Below, in pieces: positions 33,437 through 44,185 of a stretch of DNA of 64,000 nucleotides (position 1 is the first letter of the stretch; each line of letters starts with the position of its first letter). A program made the translations under genes and the position numbers. Origin of the DNA: Neurospora crassa OR74A (lineage: Eukaryota; Ascomycota; Sordariomycetes; Sordariales; Sordariaceae); the NCBI RefSeq assembly GCF_000182925.2, contig NC_026502.1, positions 248,001 through 312,000 of the forward strand, read 5' to 3'. The notes beneath the pieces were generated by a model. It was not told the DNA's origin, ran no database searches, and worked only from the letters and a program-made list of their open reading frames with translations.

Positions 33437-33535
33437 AACCTCTTTTTTTTTTTCCCCTCTTTTTCTTTTCCTTGTTTCTTCTTCTCTTCTTTTCTTCCTT
33501 TTCTCTTTTTCTTTCTTTTCTCTTTTCTCTTTTAA
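33437..33535. repeat. Polypyrimidine (CT) tract, about 100 bases
   Basis: A nearly uninterrupted C/T tract on the + strand with one G and no other purines of note. It resembles the T/C-rich tracts found near fungal promoters and 3' ends, but no gene lies next to it, and a structural role (triplex) is equally possible. Confidence 0.75.
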
Positions 33536-33878
33536 CAATATCTACCTCCACGTACATACGTAGGTACATACCCACGTAACAACCAACACACCTTCCCTCC
33601 CCTCCCCTCCCCTCCCTCCTCCTTGGTTACCCAGCTAGCATCCAGCGACTTCACCCGCTCAATCTATTATACTTACCTCTACAACACAGTACCACAAGCG
33701 GTTTCTTTTCTGGAAGAGGTAAGTTACATCCATTCAGGCACGAGATATATATACCTAGGTAGTACAGTACTACTACCGTTACGGTATGATATGTAGAGAT
33801 ACCCGATGAGGCTCGGCTCTCGAGTATAAGGGACGGGGAAGAGGGAGGGAGGGAGGGAGGCCTCCCGGTACATACCTA

Positions 33879-33926
33879 CATGACATGACATGACATGACA
33901 TGACATGACATGACATGACATGACAT
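33879..33926. repeat. (ATGAC)n pentanucleotide array
   Basis: About nine and a half perfect CATGA units. The repeat contains the palindrome TCATGA/CATG in every unit, so the array can fold back on itself. Confidence 0.92.
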
Positions 33927-34668
33927 AATGCACAACCTGCAGCAGCTTCTTCAGTTAGGTTGTCCTTCCATGTCAGCATCGGTTAGTTGCTGTGGTGGTA
34001 GATTAGGTAAAGTAGAGGTGATGCACTAGCACGCAAGTTTGTGGATCTTTCTAGGTAGGTAGGTACCGCAGTCGGCACCGCAGTCGGCATGCTGTCCTAT
34101 CCCGAAATTCCCATGCTAGTAAATCTAGGTGAATATCTGGAAGGTTAATTAATGACCTCGTTTGTCCCGGGCTGGATTAAATAGAGCCATGATGATGCGT
34201 GAGTGGGTAGCCACAATGTGCCTGAAGGTGTTACGATGGTACCTAGTACGTGCTTTGGAGTTATTAAGGGAACACACACAAAATGATTCCTAGGTATCTA
34301 GAGGTATTTGGGAGGTTTTTAGAGCTATGCACTTAACATAGGTAGACTAGGTACATATGTCCAGTCCACCTCCAGTGGAGATCAAAGCGAATGGAGCCAG
34401 GCTGAAGCCTCCAATTACTACCTGTACATGTAATAGGATCCTATGTGCAACACAACACAACACAACATAAACATATCATAAATATAAACTAGTGGGCCAG
34501 TGCAGGCAAAAACGTGACTAAATGTTTTGGTAAAGAGCAAATCATGCATGTTCGTGCACCACTACTTTAGCAGTGTATATACACCGACGTACTCCAATGG
34601 GTACAATGGTCGGGCACATAGTAAGTAGGACACAAGGCGGGAGGCTCAAAATAGCAGGGCTGGCATGT

Positions 34669-34712
34669 GGCTTATGGCTTATGGCTTATGGCTTATGGCT
34701 TATGGCTTATGG
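34669..34712. repeat. (TGGCTTA)n heptamer array
   Basis: Six perfect TGGCTTA units in tandem are followed by a degenerate copy (TGGCCCA). The unit matches no other array in the window. Confidence 0.92.
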
Positions 34713-36618
34713 CCCATGGCTGGCTGGATAGTGTTTCCGATGATGCAGGTTGTAGGTCGTGTAAGAGCTTGTGGGATGTGACGATACCTTCACATATATA
34801 GTTCCCAATCGGCATTTTTGAAGCGAGGATACCTAGGCAGGCAGGTAGGCGTGGTACATATGTGAGAGGAGGTTGATTGGTGCAACATACTACCATCTAG
34901 TCTATCCTGGTTAAGTGCTCGTCGAGGCTTGATGTGTAGTGTAGGTGAAATGGATTGTATATAGAGTCCCATGGATGAAAGAACTAAACCCGAGAAAACC
35001 ATGGGGAATGAATGACGTGCAGTGAGCATCCTCAAGTCTATGGTGTGTTTTTGTCATTGACGCTAGATGGGTGACTGACCGACTAAACTGGGGTGGCACC
35101 ACCTACCGGGTCGAAAGAAGGAAGCGGTGATATGTACCGGACCTGTGGGAATCCTTTTGGAGAGCACCACGCCGTCAAGTTGGAGGCTTTACTTGGGTTG
35201 GGCTATTTGGCCCACGAGCCTGTGTTCCCCTGTTGTTCTTGGGTTTGTCCTTGGGTTTGTCCTTGGGCTTGGGCGATCATGATCGACGTCAAGGTTTCTT
35301 AGCCAAGAGGTAAACTATTTCGACTGTGTTTCTGTATGACACCGTGTCCTCCTTGACCACGACGACGACCCATGAACAATCCAGCATCCAGGGGCGGCAT
35401 GCAGTTCTTGTGTAATATGTAGTGCAATTTGTGACAAAGGCGTGGTGAAGCCATTGGTAGTTAACAGTTATCCCCCCCGGAAAACCGGCTTGGCACAATG
35501 ACGATATTTGCTAAATATTAGTCTAGACAATTGCCAAAGCCCTGCCCACCCGCCGATCTGGATCTGTAGTGTATGTAGAAATCCTGCGGTGCTAAAAAGA
35601 CCCACGTGTTCGCGAGCGACATTGGATCTGGCGGACCTAGCTGGGGATCTGGACTTTTGCTAGAAGCTACACTAGAGAATCTAACCAGCCTTGGGAAGAA
35701 GATGTTGGGCAAATCTTGGTGAGATGACGGAAGTCGTTTTCCAAGCTCCGCCAAGGAACACAGGAACCTCGTAGTAGACGAACCAAATCCCACGGAAAAG
35801 GGAACGAGGCGAGGACCGCATGTCGTCTGGGGTGGAGACTGGGAAATGTCCCTCCCGTGAAATGGGAACAAAATGGAAATGGGGTGGAATCGAGGCTGTT
35901 ATGGTAGTGGACCGGTCAGTTGGTACACTACAAAGTGGCTCCGGGCTGAGCTGGAGTTCCCGTCCAGGGAGCGGTCAGTTTCAAGCACGTTTTGATTTGA
36001 TTGGTTGGGGGAACCCATGTCTTTTTCGCTCGCTATGGACAGGACGAGAGTTGAAGTCTCGAACAAGTTGTACATCTGAGAGTTGTCTGTACCGAGCCGA
36101 GTTCGGACCTTCAAATGGACGAACCGGAGAGGCCATCGGGACAATGGGGTTCGTCTGCTGTTATTATTTGTTCCTGAATGACGACGGCCATGCCGTGTGG
36201 CACGAATGACACAAAATTGAGAAGCAGCAGGCTGAGTGGGAGCCCCCGCTTTGACAATCACGACTTGTAGCCGTTGTTGGTTGACCGGTCAGGACAGTAT
36301 CGACAACGAAGCGAAAAAGGTGTGTCGCACACCCAGCGTGGTCAAGACGGATGGTTTGCGCCGGGGATACATGAATGCCGTCCGCGATAACAGCGTCGAG
36401 TTTTGGACTAATAGGCGATGTTGGGCTCCTATCAGCCAGCGAAAACAGGGATGGAAAACTTGGAAGGGATGATATGCTCCTGGCCGGAGTCCGGAGCATT
36501 CTGACAGACATACATACATACGGACGTATGGCGGGCCGTCATTGATGTGTACCGACTAGAGGTAAGACGGAAGACAGAGATAAGGATAATCCTTAGTGTA
36601 ATCAAGGCACGCCGTGGA

Positions 36619-36645
36619 TCATACATACATACATACATACATACG
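36619..36645. repeat. (CATA)n microsatellite
   Basis: Six perfect CATA units, with a shorter copy (ACATACATACATAC) about 110 bases upstream near 36508. Confidence 0.88.
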
Positions 36646-37764
36646 TGTAATAGGTAAGTAAGCGGACACGGCGGGAAATCCTGTCGAAGGAATTCAGAGG
36701 ATCAGAGTGAAGCAAGCCAATGGGAGAAGTTCCAGGAGCGGGACGAGCCTGTCAACGATTAGAGCCCGGGAACGTGACAGATAACAAACTGAATGCTGTT
36801 CAGGACCGAAGAAGGATCGAGCTGGAGACCGAGGGAGTGACAGATGGAGCCCCGTCTGGAGAAGATGGAAATCCCATCAAAGGAAGCTGAAGCAAGTCAA
36901 CGGAAGTCGTACAGCAGTTAGTTGAAAAGGTACCTCTGTACGTATCTACCTCTACCTGCCCTGGGTACCTTGAGGTTTAGGGCCACGAGTCCCCTCTCTT
37001 CCTCTGCCTGGATGGATGGAACCGAGGAACGGGAGCCCTGGAACTGCAGTGACACTACTAACAGGAGGGAATCGCGAGTTGGGGACAGTAACGGCAGCAC
37101 TGTACGCCCGTAGCATAACAAGACCATGCAGCTGACATCAAATCCTATTCCATGATCAGTGCACGCATCACGTCCCCTGCACCGGCTTGGACTTTTTTTT
37201 TTTTGTTTTTGGCCACTACGCGTAACACATGTTGCTCTATTCCTGTTCCTAGTGTATATTGCTTCCTTGTTTACCCAATAATAAACACCCCTGATCGGGC
37301 TGAAAGTGGAAGACAGACAGCCCAAGAGACGGTGCGTGACCATCACCATTTGAACTTTTTCGAATTGTTAACGAGGTACGTACCTGACTGTTACCGTGGG
37401 TACCTAGGTAATGCTACACTGTACTTCCATTGGCGGGCCAAGGGCGCAACCTCAAGACGACGGGAGGAAGAATCGATGGAAAGCGGGGCGCGGTATTGGC
37501 ATCTCCGCTCCTAATACGCACTGTCTCCACACACGGCCGGCCCTCTTTCAGCGACGAGATGGCGGGTTCAGTTCCCTACCGCTGCCACTCAAAACCTCCC
37601 CCAAAACACTACACTACCAAAACACTCTAGATTCGACACCCACACAAACCAACATCCGTCCATCACCACTACCGACCGACGACAGATCGACTGCCCCAAC
37701 AATCCCGCATCCCATTTCCTGTACTTCCATTCCTGTATCTGCGCAGCTGTCAGATGTCCTCCCC

Positions 37765-38318
37765 ATGTCGAACTCGCATTCGACCAACCATGATGCCGCC
37801 GCCGCCGCCGCTCCCGCTGCTGCTTCGGTGAGCCCTGCTCGGCTTGCTGCTGCTGCTGCTGCTGCTGGTCAAGATGCTTCAAGCTTCTCCGACATCACTT
37901 CCACTTCCTCTCCATCTGCCGAGTCCTCTCCCTGCCGTCTGGTACCCCCAGTCGACCCCCCAGAACTAGACCAGGAACATGGCATCATCGTCTCGGCGCC
38001 GTGCCTGTCCCCGGGTCCTCCACCACCACCACCACCAGCAGTAGACGGACACCACCAGCCAGGACATTGTGGTGCTCCTCCTCCCGCTGCTGCTGCTCCT
38101 GCTGCCGTCCCCACTCCCACTACCCCCCTGGTCATCACAGATAATACCACAGATCGTACCGTTGCACATGCCGCTGCCGCTGCTGCTGCTGCAGACCCGA
38201 TCAAATACCACCGCGGCCCTGCTGCTTATCTCCAGAGACACCCCTCCGGTCCTGGCGCTTCCTTGCTGACCCAGGCTTTTGCTACAGCTCGTGGCACAAA
38301 TCATAACAATCCCCAACA

Positions 38319-38353
<35 letters not shown>

Positions 38354-41300
38354 CACCACTACTAGCTGATAACACTCTTCAACCTCAACCTCAAGTCGTC
38401 TCCTCGTCTCATCTTCTGACCACCGTTCCGTCTGAAAGTCATACCAGACCACTACCGCCACCACAAGACCCCCGTTATAGCCAGGACGAAGAAGAAGACG
38501 CCCTGACCCCGAGAGCCGGCTCCCCTCGCAACTCCATCTTTCACAAGACACAACACACCATGGCCTCCATGACTGCTACCGTCACGTCGACCGCCACCAT
38601 GACGGGCCCTCCATTGGGTAACGCCATCGAGCTCGATTTGCGTCAGGTCAACTCCATGCTCAAGGGACACCGCGAATACCTCACAAAGAATAAGGGCCGG
38701 GCAAGGTCTCCAGAACGGCTCGAGTCTACAGGTGCTGATAATAGCACCCATCCCGTCATCTCCACCAAGCTTTCAGAATCCCCTACCGCTCTGATTAACA
38801 ACAACAACAACAACAACAACAACAACCATGACGGAGCCGCTGACAACGGCGACAATGCTATTCCCAGACTGCGCAAGGATCAGCGAGCACAGACGGTTCC
38901 CGAAAAGGCTTGGTCCATCGGCGTGGGAGAGCTGACCGACGACCAGGACGGTCAGGTCGAAAAGTCCATCACCGAGGTCCTGGCCGGCGTCGAGCCCAAT
39001 GCCCGCAGCCGCAAGGCCAGTCACAGTTTGCGCTTCTTCAAGGAGGGTCTGCCTGATGAAAAGTCCAAGAAGAAGGACGCCAAGCGAGAGAGACTCGCTT
39101 CCACCGCCGAGGAGGCTGAGGAGACCGAGACAGAGGGTGAAGGAAAGCCACGGGCCCCTACTACTGTGCCTGCATCTACATCAGAGGACACACAGTTACC
39201 CGAAACTGACGAACCAAGCCAGGCTCGCTCCATTCCCTTGCTGACTCCAGAATCCCCGACCGACAACAACAACAACACCGCTCCAGACTATTTCTTATCC
39301 AAGCCGGTTGAAGAGCCGGCCCAGCTAAAGCATCAGCCTCCTGCTACCCCGGGTCGCGAGCATACGAGTGCACTACAAGATACTGCTGCAGCTGTTGGCA
39401 AAAGTTCTCCGTCGTTGGATCGCAAGCCAGAGCCTCGGCGCAAGTCGGATGCTAGCATTGAAGGTGGATCGCATACAGAGGAGGGCGAAGAGTCTGGGGA
39501 GGAAAAGATTTCGTCGGCCGTGTTCCTACCACATCAGGGCCCCGAGGAGGCTGAGGAGGAGCACTCCGACGTGCCTGGCGCCGCTTCTTCCCGAACTGCG
39601 CTTCCTTCCAGAACACACTCACGGGCTGAAGATTTCCATTCGTGGCTTGTGAAAGCGGGTGAGCCCGAGGTCGAGTGTCTAGACGAGTGTCCTGACGTTG
39701 AAAAGACCCATCGGCCTGCCAAGCCTGCTGCCGACAGCGCTGCTACTGTTCCTTTTGTAGGTTCTCAGATAGACACTGGCAAAGTCAATGAACCTGCCGT
39801 TGCGGACGAGATTGAAACTGGTGTCCCTCCACCACAGAAGCCATTCCAGTCCATTGCGCATCATTCTCGTCATCATGATCATCACCATCATCACCACCGT
39901 CATCCCGAAGAAGCCATCCATGACCACCAAGGGGAGCCCAAAGAAGAGCAACCCCTAGATGCAATTGAACTGATCCCTTACAAACACCAAGTCGGAGGGC
40001 ACACCACTCTCTGGCGCTTTTCTCGGCGGGCCGTCTGTAAACAGTTGAACAACCGAGAGAATGAATTCTATGAAAAAATTGAACGATACCATCGCGACTT
40101 GTTGGCTTTTTTGCCAAGGTACGTTGTCGTCCCATGTATATCATGTATAGCTGTATGGTCCCATGACTAACCCTGTTGTTGCTGCAGATATATTGGTGTC
40201 TTGAACGTTACCTTCCAAAAGAAGCCTCGTCGCAAGTCGGTGCACAAGAAAGACGAGGCGGCTGCTGCGCTGGAAGCCCCTACAGCGGGCCAAGACGAAG
40301 CTACAAGCTCCGGTGTTAAAGGAGATGAAGCAGCCCCAACAACCCACGGTGCCCAGCCGGCACAGCCTGAGCAGCGCATGATCAGCCAGTCGCTGCAGCA
40401 ACCACTGGGTCAGATCCCTACTGTCACCTTTGTTGACAACCAACACATCCTCCCCCGAAGCCTGATCCAACCAGCATTGGCGTCATCAAGCTCCTTCACT
40501 CGTTTACGGAGTGCCTCCTCGGCCTCTCTCCATGGGCGTAGGATCATGAACGGACAATGTGCTGAGAACCCCAGCCACATGTTGCGACCAAGGCTGGAGG
40601 ATCGGCATGCTAACAGCTGGGGAGCCACCATGGTGAACAAGCGGCTGCGCAACGAGGTGTTCAATGACGCCTTCCTCAAGCAGCCCGTTGCTGTTCACCG
40701 TCATAAGAAGGGTCACCAAAGGCCCTTCTCCCGGCGGAGTTTGCAGCCAGTTCTCCGCCACACCGAGTCGGATCCGAACTTGGACGTCGCTCAAGATGCC
40801 AAGCCGCGGGCCAGCAGTGCTGGTGAGGAGTCGCGCCTCAAGCCCTGCGACCTGGTACGAAGCGAGGAGAACCTAGCCACGCGACCGCGCAGCTTCAGGG
40901 AAGAAGGAGTGGAAGACGACGGGCCTAAGGACGTGACGGGGACTAGTGCTCCTGAGCCAGAGATCCTGAAGGATGCGTCGCCCGCTCAGCCAAAGAAGAA
41001 GCGTCGGTACTCGGGGACGGGACTGAGGAGGAAGCCGAAGGACGTCGAGGATTCGCGCGGCGACCTGCAATACTTTGAGGAGGCTGACTCGGCTCCCTAC
41101 AAGGCTGATAACGAGGAGCCCGTGTTTGAGTCTGGTGGCGTCCCGGGTGTGCCAGCAGAGGAGTCCATTGGGCCTTTGGATACCACGCACAATGGTACCA
41201 ATGGTACCAACGGTGTCGACGCCTCCGTCAACACCGATGACCTTGCTCCTTCCAGCCCACACAACGAGATCGCCAAGATCCCCCGGCCCATTAACCCCAA

Positions 41301-42234
41301 AGAAGCTCAGACGCAAACCGACTCCCGCGTCGAGTACTTCTTGCTGCTTGAAGACCTCACTGCCGGCATGAAGCGTCCCTGCATCATGGACCTCAAGATG
41401 GGCACCCGTCAATACGGCGTCGAAGCCTCCCCCAAGAAGCAAAAATCCCAACAAGGCAAATGCGCCAAGACCACCTCTCGCGAGCTCGGCGTACGCGTCT
41501 GCGGCCTCCAAGTCTGGGACGTCGCCACCCAGTCCTACGTCTTCAAAGACAAGTACTACGGCCGCGACCTCAAAGCCGGCCAAGAGTTCCAAGATGCCTT
41601 GACCCGATTCCTCTACAACGGCGTCGACCGCGCCTCCATCCTGCGGCACATCCCCACCGTGCTGCAAAAGCTAGCAGAACTGGAAGTCATCATCAGGCGA
41701 CTAAAAGGCTACCGCTTCTACGCCGCTTCGCTCCTCATGTTCTACGACGGCGAACCGCTTCCCCCTCCTGCGCCTCCCACGCCCTCCACCACCACGCACT
41801 CGGAATACGACACGGCCATGGAGGATTACTACTCGACCGACTTTGCGACGGACAACGACGACGCCGTCTCCATTAAGCATCGCATCGATAATACTCTGAA
41901 CGGGAGTAGCGGCAGCGGCGGAGGCAAGAAGAAGAAAGACAAGCATGAAATCGATTTCAAAATGGCGGACTTTGCCAACTGCGTTACGGCCGAGGACTTG
42001 GCTGCCAATGGCATCGAAGGCAAGCCGTGTCCGCCTCGGTACCCGCAAGAACCGGATAACGGGTTTCTGAGGGGTCTGAGGAGTTTGCGAAGGTACTTTT
42101 TGAGGATCCAGAGAGATGTGAGGAGGGAGTTGGGGTTGGGGACGTGGAGGGCGGTTGATGAGGAGATTGAGAGGGAGATGATGGAGGATGCTGCGTATGG
42201 TGCCGAGGAGGATGAGGGGTTTGTGTCGGAGTAA
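37765..42234 (+). CDS. kcs1: Inositol hexakisphosphate kinase KCS1
   Basis: Two exons (37765-40118 and 40188-42234) encode 1466 residues. The intron has donor GTACGT, branch GACTAACC and acceptor CAG. The N-terminal half is low complexity: poly-Ala near residues 9-38, Gln/His and Asn runs (about 345-354), and a His cluster (about 702-713). The kinase begins with YKHQVGGHTTLWRFS (about 739). A long insert separates it from the substrate motif PxxxDxKxG, seen as PCIMDLKMG at about 1182-1190, then AASLLMFYDGE and the metal-binding DF in KMADFANC (about 1378). These mark the IPK family. The enzyme converts InsP6 to the pyrophosphate InsP7, which acts in phosphate sensing and stress signalling. 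The frame is open back to an ATG at 37411, giving a possible 118-residue extension. I prefer 37765 because the upstream sequence is compositionally unlike the protein. It converges with CDC-11. Confidence 0.9.
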
Positions 42235-42998
42235 GGCCAACTTACGAAAGATGCGATTACGCGGTGTGGAGATTATAATAACATAACGGAACGGAAAGTA
42301 ATGGGAGGAGACTGGAGGGTGTCGAGTTGAGAAATGTTTGATGTGCAGGCTTGGCCGGCTGTTTGTTTGTTTGTCTGTTGATTATTGGAGTATCAGGTTG
42401 GTAGATTGTTTGGTAGGGTGTTTAGGGAGTTTTCAAGTTGGGTGATTGATTGATGGAATTTATGATTGAAAGTGCAATTGCTTGTTATGGTTGTGTTGAA
42501 AGAGTTAAGTTTGGTGTTTGTTTGTGTCTATCCTGACGTCCGGTTATTTTATGGATATATGGATAAAGACAGGACAGGAGTGAGCAGCAGTGAACAGTGT
42601 GCAGTGAACAGAGCAGACCAGACCAGACCAGAACAAAGCAGAGAAAAACAGACCAGAACAGAAAAAAAAAAGATTATCATAATATAAAACGAACCATGTC
42701 ACTATTCTCCCTTTTTTTCTTTCTGTAGGCAGTAGATAGGTAGGTAACGGATGCAGTAGTCACTGGTCCACCAACCTGCCCTCCCATTCCAGAAATCATA
42801 TAGACTAGTGTTACCGTATGATCCTACAAGTGGGGTGGGTAGAGTAGGTAGATACACGTCAAAGGGTAGGTACCTACCCAACCCGTCCGTTCCGTGGTAG
42901 CTGTGATAATAAAAGACTCCCTCCCTCTTGGTCTGTTTTAACCTGTGCTGTGTAGCACGACGACTCTGGGAGTCTATAGAGCTGATTGCAAAGAAGGG

Positions 42999-43030
<32 letters not shown>
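42999..43030. repeat. A homopolymer run (32)
   Basis: Thirty-two consecutive A on the + strand are followed by GGGGG. This is the longest homopolymer in the window. On the minus strand it would be a T run followed by TTCCC. Confidence 0.92.
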
Positions 43031-43033
<3 letters not shown>

Positions 43034-43400
43034 GGAGGTGGGATGTGGGTTGATATAAAGCGGATTGGTGTGATCATACGTTAAACACCTGATACATAAC
43101 ACACTAACTACTATGAAGAAATGATAATGGGGATAAACAGTCATTTATATATAGAAGAGATTCGAGATTCGTCTGAAGCTGAGGAGAGGAGAAGCCGAGA
43201 AGCTGGGCTAGCTAAGTACTTATCAGCGTGTCTGTGGTTGTACCGTCCGTCCGTTTTTTTAAAATGGAGAGTGGTCAAGGGACTTTCCAATTCATTGGTT
43301 AAAATAGGGTGTTGTTATTCGATGGCGACGAGTGAGCCGTGAGAGGGGTTCTTTGATGTGTACTTGAAAGTGTTTTGACGTGGTGGGGTGAGTGAGGTAG

Positions 43401-43433
43401 GTACTGTTACTGTTACTGTTACTGTTACTGTTT
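43401..43433. repeat. (TACTGT)n hexamer array
   Basis: Five perfect TACTGT units run in tandem and end in a T run. Confidence 0.88.
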
Positions 43434-44004
43434 TTATAGCCAGGCGAACAACGAACGGTCTCACTTCAAATATTGACGGAAAGCAGACCTCGTTTCCCAA
43501 GGAGACAACTGAAGGAGAAAAATCATTCATTCCCATTTCTCAATTCTTTCATTGAGCCATTCTCTCTCTCCTTCTCTCCTTCTTTCTCTCTCTTCTTTTT
43601 CCTCTGTCTAAACACCCCCACCCCTTCCCACCTATTTTTCGTTCCCTAGACTACCAGTAGTGTAGTACCATACCCTAGAACCATATCATAACCATGCCAT
43701 GCTATGCTTGTCATGAAGCGCCCTTTACCGACTATCTATATAGCCATAAACTTGATCCCATACCACAAGAACAAGAAACAATGAGAAGGAACAACAATAA
43801 GAAAAGAGCAAGAAACCATACACCGTAAAACCATACCAGGAAAGAAAACAAACCGTTGCTATGCACGCCTCATAACTCCTTGCTTGTTGAGAGAAAACCA
43901 TGATAGAAAGAGAACAGAGCCGGCCGACCCAGCTAACCCAGCAAAAAAGGAGAAGAAGAAAAAAAGAAAAACTTTTCGTAATCATGACAGTTCATGACAA
44001 ACAT

Positions 44005-44062
44005 TTCATCCATCCATCCATCCATTTATCCATCCATTTATCCATCCAGTCATCCATCCAGT
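44005..44062. repeat. (CATC)n microsatellite
   Basis: Runs of CATC/CATT tetramers lie about 130 bases beyond the CDC-11 stop codon, probably within its 3' UTR. Confidence 0.85.
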
Positions 44063-44185
44063 CATCACTCGACATTCGACATTCGACAAAAGAAACCAGC
44101 GATAGCAGACAGCAGACTGCAGACCAAAGACAAATAAACCGAACAGTGCTTCACCAGCTCACCCAACAAAGTCTCCACTGACTCC

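Larger units (their letters stand above)
32588..37764. other. 5.2 kb region between eIF2B gamma and KCS1
   Basis: The first 165 bases continue the eIF2B gamma frame (see finding). After that no frame has protein character. The stretch carries a long pyrimidine tract (33437-33535), an (ATGAC)n array, a heptamer array near 34690, a (CATA)n run near 36630, several TACCTAGGTA motifs (33752, 34290 and 37401) and T runs at 37193-37208. From about 37411 a frame continuous with KCS1 is open, so the leader of KCS1 lies at the right end. Confidence 0.55.
42235..44185. other. 2 kb region between convergent KCS1 and CDC-11
   Basis: Both 3' UTRs end here. Visible are a CAGACCAGAC-type short repeat (42610-42660), a 32-base A run, a hexamer array, a CT-rich tract (43560-43612) and a (CATC)n tract at 44005-44060. 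No gene is supported. Confidence 0.6.

Noticed and set aside
34669-34712. Heptamer array read as interstitial telomere or CRISPR-like repeat
   Set aside because: The unit TGGCTTA is not the fungal telomere repeat TTAGGG, and there are no spacers.
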